A stretch of 64,000 nt of DNA from Verrucomicrobiales bacterium (GTDB lineage: Bacteria > Verrucomicrobiota > Verrucomicrobiia > Verrucomicrobiales > SLCJ01), in contig JAGXGH010000028.1 of assembly GCA_024636835.1 (NCBI GenBank), positions 1 through 64,000 of the forward strand, written 5' to 3'. The notes under the pieces were generated by a model that saw only the letters and a list, made by a program, of their open reading frames with translations, searched no databases and had not been told where the DNA came from. Below are positions 19,147-28,000 of the stretch, piece after piece; within the stretch, counting starts at the first letter, position 1; every line of letters starts with the position of its first letter. Position numbers and translations under genes: made by a program.

Positions 19147-21375
19147 GTGACTTTTAACCCTGTAATCCCGTTTCCCCTGCTGATCCCTCTCGCCGTCCTG
19201 GTGGTGGCGGGTGGAGCATGGCTTGCGTGGCGATCAAATGCCCGCACCTCGGGACGCTTGCGCGTTGGCCTTACTATATTGCGGGCGCTGGCGTTGAGTG
19301 CGTTTGCGCTGATTCTGTGTAACCCTGGCAACTGGCAACCCTTGGCGGATACGGCGCGCAAGGTTTGGGCCGTGGTGGTGGATTCTTCGGCTTCGATGCA
19401 GACTCCGGATGGAACCGACGGCTCGCGCTGGCAGAGCGCGGTGAACATCGCCGATGAAATTAACACAATCGCGGAAAAGCGGGATGCGGATGTGGAGTTT
19501 GCAGTATTTGACCGCACGCTGGTGCCGCAAGAATCGTTCGATCAGCTCTCCGCGCAGCAATCGGACGGCGATGGCAGTGACCTTGTTACTGCATGTGGTG
19601 ATTTAATTTCGAGAATCTCTGCGCGTGGGGATGAACTCGGTGGAGTGATAGCGCTCACCGATGGACGCCAGACGGTGCGCACCGATCCAGCCGGGGTGGC
19701 GTTGCGGGCGCGGGCGGAAGGGATTCCTGTGCACGGTGTGTTGATCGGCGGGGATTGGGAGCAGAGTGATTTGGAGATTTCGAGTCCGCGACGATTGGTG
19801 GTCGCTTTTTCCGGCCAGAAAGTCCAACTCTCCGCCTTAGTGCAAAACCACGGATTGGGAAATATTCGAGCTACTGTTGAGTTAGTCGATGCGGAAGGGC
19901 GCGTGGTGGATACCACCAATGCGATCCTTGGGAATGATGCGTCGCAGGTGATCAGCTTTACGATTGAAGCTCCAGAGAACTCCACGGAGTTCACGATCCG
20001 TGCGCCGAAGATGGAAGGCGAGCGGGTGGATAGTAATAATGCCGAAACGGTGAGGGTGTCCTTGATCGACACCAAGACGCGGATATTCATCGCTGAAGGT
20101 GCGCCCTATTGGGATAGCAAATTCCTCGCCCAGTTGCTGAGACAGCAACCGCACATCACGGTAAATTCGGTCTATAGGATCAGTGATGAACGGTATTTCC
20201 GGATCGACAGTGGAGATGCCGGGCCGACGGAATCGAGCGCCGATGTGTTTCCAAATACAGCCGACGAGCTTGGAGCCTACGATGTCATTATACTTGGCAA
20301 GGGAGCGGAGCATTTCCTCACGTCTGAACGGATCGCGTTGTTGCGTGAGTTTGTCAGTCAAAAGGGTGGTGCGGTGTTGTTTTCGAGGGGCAAGGCCTAT
20401 GCGGGAAAATGGGAGGCGCTGGAACCGTTGGAGCCGGTGCTTTGGGGAGGGAACACGGGCGGAGAGATGCACTTTGAGCCATCGAGGGATGGTGAGGTGG
20501 CGGGCTTGTTCGGGCAGGCCTTGCCGGGTTCCGGTGATGCTATCTGGGAGTCGCTGCCGACACTGAAGGACGCGCGGCAAGTGGACTCCATCAAACCCTT
20601 TACCCGGGTGCTGGCCTACGGCACGACAAATGCCGGTGGTGGTTCGGGTGGCAAGGTGCCGTTATTGCTGGTGCGGAGATACGGTCAGGGTGCAGTGGGA
20701 TTGGTGAATGCTGACGGTTTGTGGAAATGGGATTTCTTTCCTGAGGCGAGGGAGCTGGGGAATATGTATCTGGAATTTTGGTCGCAACTTACCCAGTGGT
20801 TGGTTTCCTATGCAGAGTTTCTACCCGGTGAGGATTACGCCTTGAATCTCTCAGCGACAAAGGTGGAGAGTGGCACGCCGATCAATCTACGCGCCGGGTA
20901 TCGCGGGCCGGAAGAGAACGCTCCAACCACGATGCAGGCGCGAGCTACGCGATCCGGAGGAGAGGCGCAAACCATCGGACTAGGCACTGCGCTGGACACC
21001 ACAGGCCGGACGATTTGGCGGGGTAGCTTCGAGCCGACAACTGCCGGGTTTTGGATGGTTCAGTTGGTGGATGCCGAGGGACAGGCCGTTGGTCCAGAAG
21101 TGGCGCTTTCAGTCACGTCTCCGCCGGATGAATTCACCGAGGTGGCGGCCGACCCCGAATTCCTCGCTCGCCTCACATCTGCGACGGGCGGACGTCTGCT
21201 GACCGCGAGTGAAGCGACAAGCGTAATTGATGAATTGATGAAACCTATGGAAGCTGGCTCCAGGGATGCCGGCAGTATTTGGAATCCACTGTGGGCGCGT
21301 TGGTGGGTTCCGATTCTGTTGATGATCCCATTGGCCGGCGAGTGGTGGCTGCGTAGACGAAACGGCTTGCTGTAA
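19147..21375 (+). CDS. Second VWA membrane protein with GATase-like domain
   Basis: A 742-residue protein with a GTG start at 19147. Two N-terminal membrane helices (LLIPLAVLVVAGGAWLAW; LTILRALALSAFALILCNPG) precede a VWA domain with VWAVVVDSSASMQTPDG (MIDAS DSSAS) and VIALTDGRQ. A beta-sandwich (about 210-300) and a class I amidotransferase-like segment (LGAYDVIILGKGAEHF...LLREFVSQKGGAVLFSRG) follow, but no catalytic Cys-His pair is evident there, so it is probably a binding fold. The C-terminus returns to the membrane (WWVPILLMIPLAGEWWLRR). It overlaps nothing but leaves only 2 bp before the next gene, strong evidence of translational coupling. Confidence 0.85.
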   Translation: MTFNPVIPFPLLIPLAVLVVAGGAWLAWRSNARTSGRLRVGLTILRALALSAFALILCNPGNWQPLADTARKVWAVVVDSSASMQTPDGTDGSRWQSAVNIADEINTIAEKRDADVEFAVFDRTLVPQESFDQLSAQQSDGDGSDLVTACGDLISRISARGDELGGVIALTDGRQTVRTDPAGVALRARAEGIPVHGVLIGGDWEQSDLEISSPRRLVVAFSGQKVQLSALVQNHGLGNIRATVELVDAEGRVVDTTNAILGNDASQVISFTIEAPENSTEFTIRAPKMEGERVDSNNAETVRVSLIDTKTRIFIAEGAPYWDSKFLAQLLRQQPHITVNSVYRISDERYFRIDSGDAGPTESSADVFPNTADELGAYDVIILGKGAEHFLTSERIALLREFVSQKGGAVLFSRGKAYAGKWEALEPLEPVLWGGNTGGEMHFEPSRDGEVAGLFGQALPGSGDAIWESLPTLKDARQVDSIKPFTRVLAYGTTNAGGGSGGKVPLLLVRRYGQGAVGLVNADGLWKWDFFPEARELGNMYLEFWSQLTQWLVSYAEFLPGEDYALNLSATKVESGTPINLRAGYRGPEENAPTTMQARATRSGGEAQTIGLGTALDTTGRTIWRGSFEPTTAGFWMVQLVDAEGQAVGPEVALSVTSPPDEFTEVAADPEFLARLTSATGGRLLTASEATSVIDELMKPMEAGSRDAGSIWNPLWARWWVPILLMIPLAGEWWLRRRNGLL

Positions 21376-21377
21376 TA

Positions 21378-24188
21378 ATGAAACCTTCTCAAACAACTGC
21401 TATGAATAATGGACAAACATTCCGTAACCGGCTTGGCGGGTTCGCGATGCGTTGGCGTTTTGGCTTGGTTCTGCGCGTTACTCTCTGGGGTGTGGGGATC
21501 ACTGCGGCCGCGTTTATTTTGGCCGCGGGCTTGGATGCGGCGTTCGCATTCGATGAGACCGGGTTGAAGGTGGCACGAGCGTTGGTTGTCACCGCAGGGG
21601 TGGTGGCTATTTTGTGCACCATCCCCAAAGTCGTGACGTTCTCACGTGCGCGTGCGGCACGCGAGGCGGATAGGGCTGCGGAAAATCCGCGTAGGATGAT
21701 CACTAGTGCGAGTGATCTGGCCAATGACCCACTCCAAGAGGGAATGGCTGGATTTTTGAGGAGCCGGGTATTTGAAGATGGTGAGAAGACCTTGAAATTG
21801 ATTCCGCTTACTCGCAGTCTGCCGTGGCGTGCGCTAGGAAAGGCCGCAGTTTTCATTGCGGTCATCGCTGGATTGGCTGGATTGGCATTTTTGAGATTTC
21901 CCGATGCATCACGAACAACCAGCGCAAGGTTGATCGACCCCGATGGAGGAATAGCACCTTACTCGCCGTTGCGCTTTGTGGTGTCACCGGAGGAGCCGAA
22001 AGTGGTGTATGGCAGCGATCTATTGATGGAGGTGGAGATTTCCGGTGGGGAGATCGATCATCCGGTTGTGTGTTTGGTGAGGGATCCAGCAACGGGTGAT
22101 GTGGAAGAGACTGATTCCTATCGAGAGTCTGCCGGAAAATTTGCACAGAAGATCGGCAAGGTGACGAACAATCTGGAGATCGCTTTCCGCTGCGGTCGCG
22201 CGCGCAGTGCCTGGCGACGGGTTGACGTGATGCATCAACCGAGATTCGCTGCGGCGAAAGTAAAAGTCACACCGCCCGCATACACCAGGCAGGCTGAGAG
22301 TGAATTTGTGCTTGGCACGTCGGAGTTGCGGGTGATTGAGGGCTCTGTGATTGAGCTAAAAGTGGAGAGCAATCGTCCGCTCAGCGGTGGAGGTTTAGCA
22401 TTTGTGCCGGCGGAGGAGAGTTCTGGAGTTCAAGAGTCGAGCGTCAATGATCCGGATGTTGATGGCAACTCGGCGACCTTCACCTGGAAGGCCAAGGGCA
22501 CCGGCCGGGTGTCGGTAAACTTGGTGGATATTCGTGGAACCCGCTCGGATTCCCCCTTGGAATTTGACCAGCGTGCTACTCCGGATTCCCCTCCGGAGGT
22601 GGCAATCAACGAGCCCGCCAGATTAGTGCTGGCCACACCCAAGTCGGTGTTGCCCTTGAAGGCGGAGGCGCGAGACGATTTTGGCTTGTCGAAGGTGGAA
22701 CTGGTTCGTGCGCTGGCAGGATTCCGAGATCGTGCGAGCACGGTTGGCGATCAGCTGACGACACGCGAGGTGCCGGTCTCCAACCAAATTGACTTGCAAC
22801 GGATCGGTGTTTTACCTGGCGAGACTCTTGAGTTCTTCGTCGAGGCGGTGGACAGAAACCCGTCGCTGATGGGAATTGGAACATCCGATGTGGTGAAGAT
22901 TCATATTATTTCGGAGGAGGATTATGCTGAGCGAATCCGAATGCAAACGAGCGCCAGTGAGTTCGCCGCAAAGTTCGAAGCAATGCGGGAGCAACTGGAC
23001 AAGGCAAAAGACTCGCTGGATGATTTGGCGAAGGCCTTGGATGGTGGAGATGAACAAGAGATCGCCGAAGCGAGGAAGAAAGCCGAAGAGGCTCAGCAGA
23101 AGGCGGCTGAGTTTTTCGATCGCTTGGAGAAGGATTTTCCTGCGTTTGCCATGGATCAACGGGCTAAGGAAATCGCTGGAAAGATAGCCGAGAAGCTGCG
23201 TGCGAATCAACAGGATTTGAACGCCAGTGCGGGGACGGTTGGTGAACAAAAAGAGCAGGTGAAGAAAATGCAGGAGCGCCTCGGCGCGGGTGAACCTGAA
23301 TTTAAACAACTGGAGCAGGACGCGAAAGATGCGGCGGCGGCAGGTAAGGTGATGGAGATGTCTGTCGTGTTCCGCGAGGTGTTGGCCAATCAGGAGTCCC
23401 TGACCAAGCGTCTCGGGAGTATCGCGAAAGAGCTCGCCGCGGGAAACACAGCGAACGCGAGGCAGCTTGTCGGACTGGCAAAGCAGCAGCGAAAGAACCG
23501 CGAACGCCTGAACTATCTTCGCGATGAGTTGGAGAAGCGCGCGAAGGATCTTCCAGATAGATTGCGGGAAACGCGGGAATCCGCGGAAGCCTTTGTTGCC
23601 AGAATGGATCAATTGATGATCGGTGATGCAATGGATGCCGCAGAAGAGGGGGCGAAGGACGGTGATGTAACGACGGCGACGACGAACTCACTTCTCGCAC
23701 TGCAGTTACTCGAGCAGTTGATCAAGAAACCGGGCGATCAAATGTGTGAGATGTGCAAAGGAGGCGGGCCGCCCAAGTTCGAGATCAAGGAGCCCGACCT
23801 CGCGAGCACGCTTGCGCAAATGCTCGCAGCGTGTAACAAGGCGGGCGTTGGTCAAAAGCCGGGTGGTGGCGGTGCAGGCCCTGGTGGTGGCAACGGTGAC
23901 GGCTTCTCTGCCTTTGGGGTTGATAGTCCGGCGCTGCCTATGATCGGTCCGGAGCGCGTGAGGTTTGTGGAAACCGGTGCTCGTGGATCGCAGGGACGAG
24001 CGGGGCGCTCGGGAATTGTCGAGCACGCAACGGCATCCGATCCCAGCGACGGCGCGGAGGACGTCCGTGATTCCGGAGCAGGCACGCCGGACATCAAGGC
24101 CGTGCCAGAACTCTACCGCGATGCGGTAAAGCGTTACTTTTTAGATGACAGTGAGGATGTGGCCAATCGCTCCGAATCCGATGCATGA
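21378..24188 (+). CDS. DUF4175-like membrane protein with long coiled coil
   Basis: A 936-residue protein with three membrane helices in its first 175 residues (VLRVTLWGVGITAAAFILAAGLDAAF; VARALVVTAGVVAILCTIP; ALGKAAVFIAVIAGLAGLAFLRF). Two or three beta-sandwich domains follow (about 185-510, including AKVKVTPPAYT). Residues about 515-790 form a long Lys/Glu/Ala coiled coil. A C-terminal segment has MCEMCKGGGPP (a CxxC pair) and a Gly-rich linker. The arrangement is that of the DUF4175-type proteins that follow MoxR/VWA genes in Bacteroidetes and Verrucomicrobia. A tethering or mechanical role across the periplasm is an inference. The CxxC is notable beside the Trx/CcdA gene downstream. Confidence 0.75.
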   Translation: MKPSQTTAMNNGQTFRNRLGGFAMRWRFGLVLRVTLWGVGITAAAFILAAGLDAAFAFDETGLKVARALVVTAGVVAILCTIPKVVTFSRARAAREADRAAENPRRMITSASDLANDPLQEGMAGFLRSRVFEDGEKTLKLIPLTRSLPWRALGKAAVFIAVIAGLAGLAFLRFPDASRTTSARLIDPDGGIAPYSPLRFVVSPEEPKVVYGSDLLMEVEISGGEIDHPVVCLVRDPATGDVEETDSYRESAGKFAQKIGKVTNNLEIAFRCGRARSAWRRVDVMHQPRFAAAKVKVTPPAYTRQAESEFVLGTSELRVIEGSVIELKVESNRPLSGGGLAFVPAEESSGVQESSVNDPDVDGNSATFTWKAKGTGRVSVNLVDIRGTRSDSPLEFDQRATPDSPPEVAINEPARLVLATPKSVLPLKAEARDDFGLSKVELVRALAGFRDRASTVGDQLTTREVPVSNQIDLQRIGVLPGETLEFFVEAVDRNPSLMGIGTSDVVKIHIISEEDYAERIRMQTSASEFAAKFEAMREQLDKAKDSLDDLAKALDGGDEQEIAEARKKAEEAQQKAAEFFDRLEKDFPAFAMDQRAKEIAGKIAEKLRANQQDLNASAGTVGEQKEQVKKMQERLGAGEPEFKQLEQDAKDAAAAGKVMEMSVVFREVLANQESLTKRLGSIAKELAAGNTANARQLVGLAKQQRKNRERLNYLRDELEKRAKDLPDRLRETRESAEAFVARMDQLMIGDAMDAAEEGAKDGDVTTATTNSLLALQLLEQLIKKPGDQMCEMCKGGGPPKFEIKEPDLASTLAQMLAACNKAGVGQKPGGGGAGPGGGNGDGFSAFGVDSPALPMIGPERVRFVETGARGSQGRAGRSGIVEHATASDPSDGAEDVRDSGAGTPDIKAVPELYRDAVKRYFLDDSEDVANRSESDA

Positions 24189-24231
24189 CAGCCAGCGGAA
24201 AGTATAATAATCAATGAACTAAATCAGAACT

Positions 24232-24894
24232 ATGAAAATGAAATCCTTAACAACCGTTTTGTTAGCGTTGACGCTCGGGTTGCCATCCATTGCATGTGCG
24301 AAGGATGGGGCCGTCGAGGTTGGCAATTTAATTTACGCGGGAACGAAAACTTCAAAATGCTTTGCTGATGAGTTTCTTTCCACCGTGCAACAGAAGACCT
24401 CTATAGTTACCGAGCGTCGGTTCAAGTCCGTTAAGCTGGCATCAGAAGAGCTCTTTCGCTTTCCCTTCGTCGTCATGACTGGTGAGGGTGATTTCACGCT
24501 TACCGGCCAAGAGCGTGATAACTTGAGGAAATATCTTACCAACGGTGGATTCCTTTTGTCATCGCCGGGTTGTTCGAACGAGGAGTGGTCGAAGTCTTTC
24601 GAGCGTGAGATTAAGCGTATTTTCGAAGAAGAAAAAGAGGGCTTGGTCGACATCCCGATGGATCATGAAATTTTCAAAACGATCTTTACGATCAAGGAAA
24701 TGAAGCTCTCCAAAGCCAGTGGCAATGCCAAAATTCGAGGGGTCACACACAAGGGGAAGTTGGTTGTAGTGTTCTCGTCAGATGGCTTGAACGACACTTC
24801 AAACACCGAGGGTTGCTGCTGCTGCGGTGGCAATGAGATTCGCAATGCCTTGCAGATCAACGCCAATATCCTTGCCTACGCACTCCTTTACTAG
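24232..24894 (+). CDS. DUF4159 exported protein with Cys4 run
   Basis: A 220-residue protein with a signal peptide (MKMKSLTTVLLALTLGLPSIACA). The mature part matches DUF4159: LFRFPFVVMTGEGDFTLTGQERDNLRKYLTNGGFLLSSPG, then IPMDHEIFKTIF. DUF4159 adopts a glutamine amidotransferase-like fold and regularly accompanies MoxR/VWA genes. Residues 195-198 are four consecutive cysteines in EGCCCCGGNEIRN; further cysteines are at about 43 and in SSPGCSNEE. The usual DUF4159 position near this point has a drawn-out Gly/Asn segment, so the Cys run is an oddity that could bind metal or be a thiol target. The gene is 43 bp downstream of the DUF4175-like gene. Confidence 0.82.
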   Translation: MKMKSLTTVLLALTLGLPSIACAKDGAVEVGNLIYAGTKTSKCFADEFLSTVQQKTSIVTERRFKSVKLASEELFRFPFVVMTGEGDFTLTGQERDNLRKYLTNGGFLLSSPGCSNEEWSKSFEREIKRIFEEEKEGLVDIPMDHEIFKTIFTIKEMKLSKASGNAKIRGVTHKGKLVVVFSSDGLNDTSNTEGCCCCGGNEIRNALQINANILAYALLY

Positions 24895-24957
24895 TCTAGC
24901 TCGAATGCTAGTGACTGAAGCCCTTATTCGGAATTTTAGAACATCATGAACACCGCT

Positions 24958-24990
24958 CAAACGGGCGAGACACCCGCGCTCCTTGAGGGA
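24958..24990 (-). repeat. AAGGAGCG hairpin repeat, copy 1
   Basis: On the minus strand this reads CCCTCAAGGAGCGCGGG followed by tgtct and CGCCCG: a GCGGG/CCCG-type hairpin preceded by AAGGAGCG. Close relatives lie at 43649-43680 and 47121-47160. Its position inside the upstream extension of the next reading frame argues that the real start of that gene is at 25051. Confidence 0.55.
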
Positions 24991-25050
24991 AACGCGCCGA
25001 TGGCGTTCTTCAGTCAGTGCCATTCAAATCCAGCCCTTTCCCTAGAATTG

Positions 25051-28000
25051 ATGACCCGCAAAACGCCATTATTTGACCACCATGGGTCGCGCCTTTTGAT
25101 TGCCATTCTCGCATTCGGGATGCAGATGATGCAGCCTGTATTTGGTCAGGAGATTCCGGCGGAGGATGTAAGGCTTATTGACGCGGCAGCGGCGCGTCTT
25201 CCTGCTACAGGAACAGATGAGGACTGGAATCTGCTTCTGAGCGCGGTGCACGATACACCGAGCAAAAGCAAACTGAAGGATGCTCTGCGCACGATGGATC
25301 CATTTCCGCGCGAGCGACTGGTTCGTGAACTGCGCAATCCACGTCTGGCTGTCCGCTTGGGTGCTCTTGAGTTGCTGGAGGAATATGCGGGCAGTAGTTT
25401 TGGATTCGATCCGTGGCGTGATCCGGTCGCCAAACTAGCGAACGATCAGGCTTACGCCGCCTGGATGAAATGGGCGGGTGAAGACGGAACACTTTCCACA
25501 ACCGATCGTGAACTGAGCGAGGAGGATTATCGACTTTATATTCGTGAATTGCTGGCGACAGATCGTAATCGCTCCGAGCGGGCGATGAGAATGCTGGAGC
25601 CTCATGGTGTGGCGGCCATTGCTGCGTTGCAGTCCTTCCTTGCCACGGATCCACAATTTCAACCTGGTGGTCTGGCGCGATTGAAGATGGCGCAATATCG
25701 CCTGGCCTTGAATGTTGCCGGAAACTCGTCGGCGAGTTCTCTCGCCGCTGATCTGACATTTGGAAACCGTGATCAGAAGCTCGCGGCGCTGGGCGCCTTG
25801 CGGAGTGCCGGGCTCGCGGCGATTCCGATCGTCCGCGAGTTTATCAATGAACCAGACCCTTTGGTGCGCGAAACGGCGGTGGATGCCATTTTTGAGGCTG
25901 GAGGAGCGCGTGTTCTCTCGTTGTTACAGGAGCCATTGATGGCTGAGAAAGATCCCAATGTCATTCTTGCTGCTGTGCGCCATTTGGCAGATATCAAAAC
26001 CGATGAGAGCACGGCGTTGCTGGTGCACTTTACTTCAATGCCGACCGAGGACTTGGTGGTAGCGTCGATCGAAGCACTAAACAAAGGTGGAAGTGATGAT
26101 CCATTTAGTTCGAGTTCATCAGATATCGGCCGCGCGGTGCCGGACAGTGAGAAGCTGGCCGCGCAGTGGATCGATGACACCCGTTGGCGAGTGCGCACGG
26201 CGGCGATTCAGTTTATCGCGGCGCGTAAGCTCAAGGATCTGGGGCCGCAGGTGATTACCGCCTTGGATGACGAGGATACCTACGTTCGCTATAGTGCGAT
26301 TCGGGCGGTGGGTTCATTGAACTTAAGCGATGCGATGCCCAAACTTGAAGAGATGGCAAAAGACGACCCTGAGATGCTCGGGCATGTGGCGTCTCTTGCC
26401 GCGAAGCTTGGTGGGTCCGGAGTGAAACAACGGTTTTTCGCCGGCTTGCCTGAGCGTTCGCCAGCGGAGATTTTATCCGTGCTGGATTCACTGGGGAGCG
26501 AGGAGGATAAGGACATACGTGGGCTGATCGCAAATCTGGCCTTGCACTCGGATTTGGATGTTTCCTGTGCGGCGCTACGGATTCTTGCATCGAGTCACAT
26601 GGATGATTCGGTCGTTCGCAAGCTTTTGCTGAATGTGCTCGACGAAGGAAACATGGCAAAGGTTCGAGCGATCGTTGGTAAGCTGGATTTTCCCGATAGT
26701 TTCAAACGCAATGATCGCCGTCTGAGTAAGTTGGAGGCGGATTCCAGGGAATTGTTGAATTCCATGCAGACCTCCACTGCATTGGACGGTCTGTATAACG
26801 CATTCCTGCTTCCAAACGGTAAGTCGCCGGGGATGCCCCATCAACAGTTGGCAATGCCGGACGTGGGAGCCGTCGCAAGTGAGGAATTTATCTCCCGGTT
26901 GATCGAATTGATGGGGTCGGTCAAGGAACCCGATGTGAAATTTTCCCTGGCATTGTCGCTTCTGAAGATCGGGGTTCCAGAGTCGGTTCCGCAGGTTTTG
27001 GAAGGGCTGGCCGAACGCCCGGTGAATGAACGTAAGCAAATTGCCCAAGCGCTTTACTACGGGAAATGCAAGGAAGCCCTTCCTTTACTTACCGCGCTTC
27101 TCAATGACCCCGTGGCACCGGTTCGGGAGGCCGCTGCCTATTCCGCGTTGAATCAACAGAGCGCGTTACTGTTTATTCAGACCGCGTTCGATGTGCTTGT
27201 CGCTCCCGACTCGCACTTGAAACCCGGTGAGCTTTACGGGTATTCACTGATCTCATGCCTGCGTCGCGGCGATAGCAGCAAGCTGCTTAAGGGATGGAGT
27301 CGAAAGATATTGGCAATGCCTGATGCCGGCGACGACTTGATGGTTCTCGCCATTGTGATGTTAAGGGACAGTTTTACGTCCAGTGACCACGAGTTACTTT
27401 TGAGATTGTTGGCGCATCGAAGTCAGTGGGTGCGCCGCGCGGCAGCGGAGGCCGCTGGGCATGATGCGTTGTCAGTATTCAACGAGCAGTTGGAAGCCAT
27501 CGCTGCGGATACATCAGCGATGGTCAGGGGTGCGATTCCATTGGTATTCACTCAAGAAAGTGGGGGGAACGGACTGGTGTATTTCTCCGCTACAGATCAG
27601 GCGGACTATACAGAAATTGACTACCAGCATGAGGCGCTTCCACTGGATGCGGATTCGGAAGACGTTGTCCGCAATCTCGCTATGGAGGACGAAGATGCAC
27701 AGCTCCGCTTGGACGCTTGGTACGCGCTGCTGACCCAGCGGAAACAAGTGGATATGTCGGCGTTCGTCAAACTCGCGTCCGAGATTGATGACAAAACCAT
27801 GCGCTACCGTCTCGCCTACTTTCTTCAAAAGAACGTATCAGCTCTGACTCCCAGTCTCCAACCACTACTGGCCTTGACGGACATTGAGAGGATTTCGGAA
27901 AGCGAGCGCGCAAAAGTTTTCAGTAAATTAGGAGCGAATAATGATGACGCGTTTCTCTCCTTTGATTCGTTGATTGAATTGGCAGATTCCACAGACTCGG

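Noticed and set aside
19882-20580. Open frame of 232 codons on the minus strand
   Set aside because: Antisense to the second VWA protein, with no domain and basic low-complexity sequence.
22812-23612. Open frame of 266 codons on the minus strand
   Set aside because: Lies antisense to the coiled-coil part of the DUF4175-like gene; Leu/His/Phe-rich sequence mirrors Glu/Lys codons. No domain.
24946-25050. N-terminal extension of the HEAT-Trx-CcdA protein
   Set aside because: It covers a dispersed hairpin repeat and puts 35 extra residues before a good signal peptide; start at 25051 is preferred.
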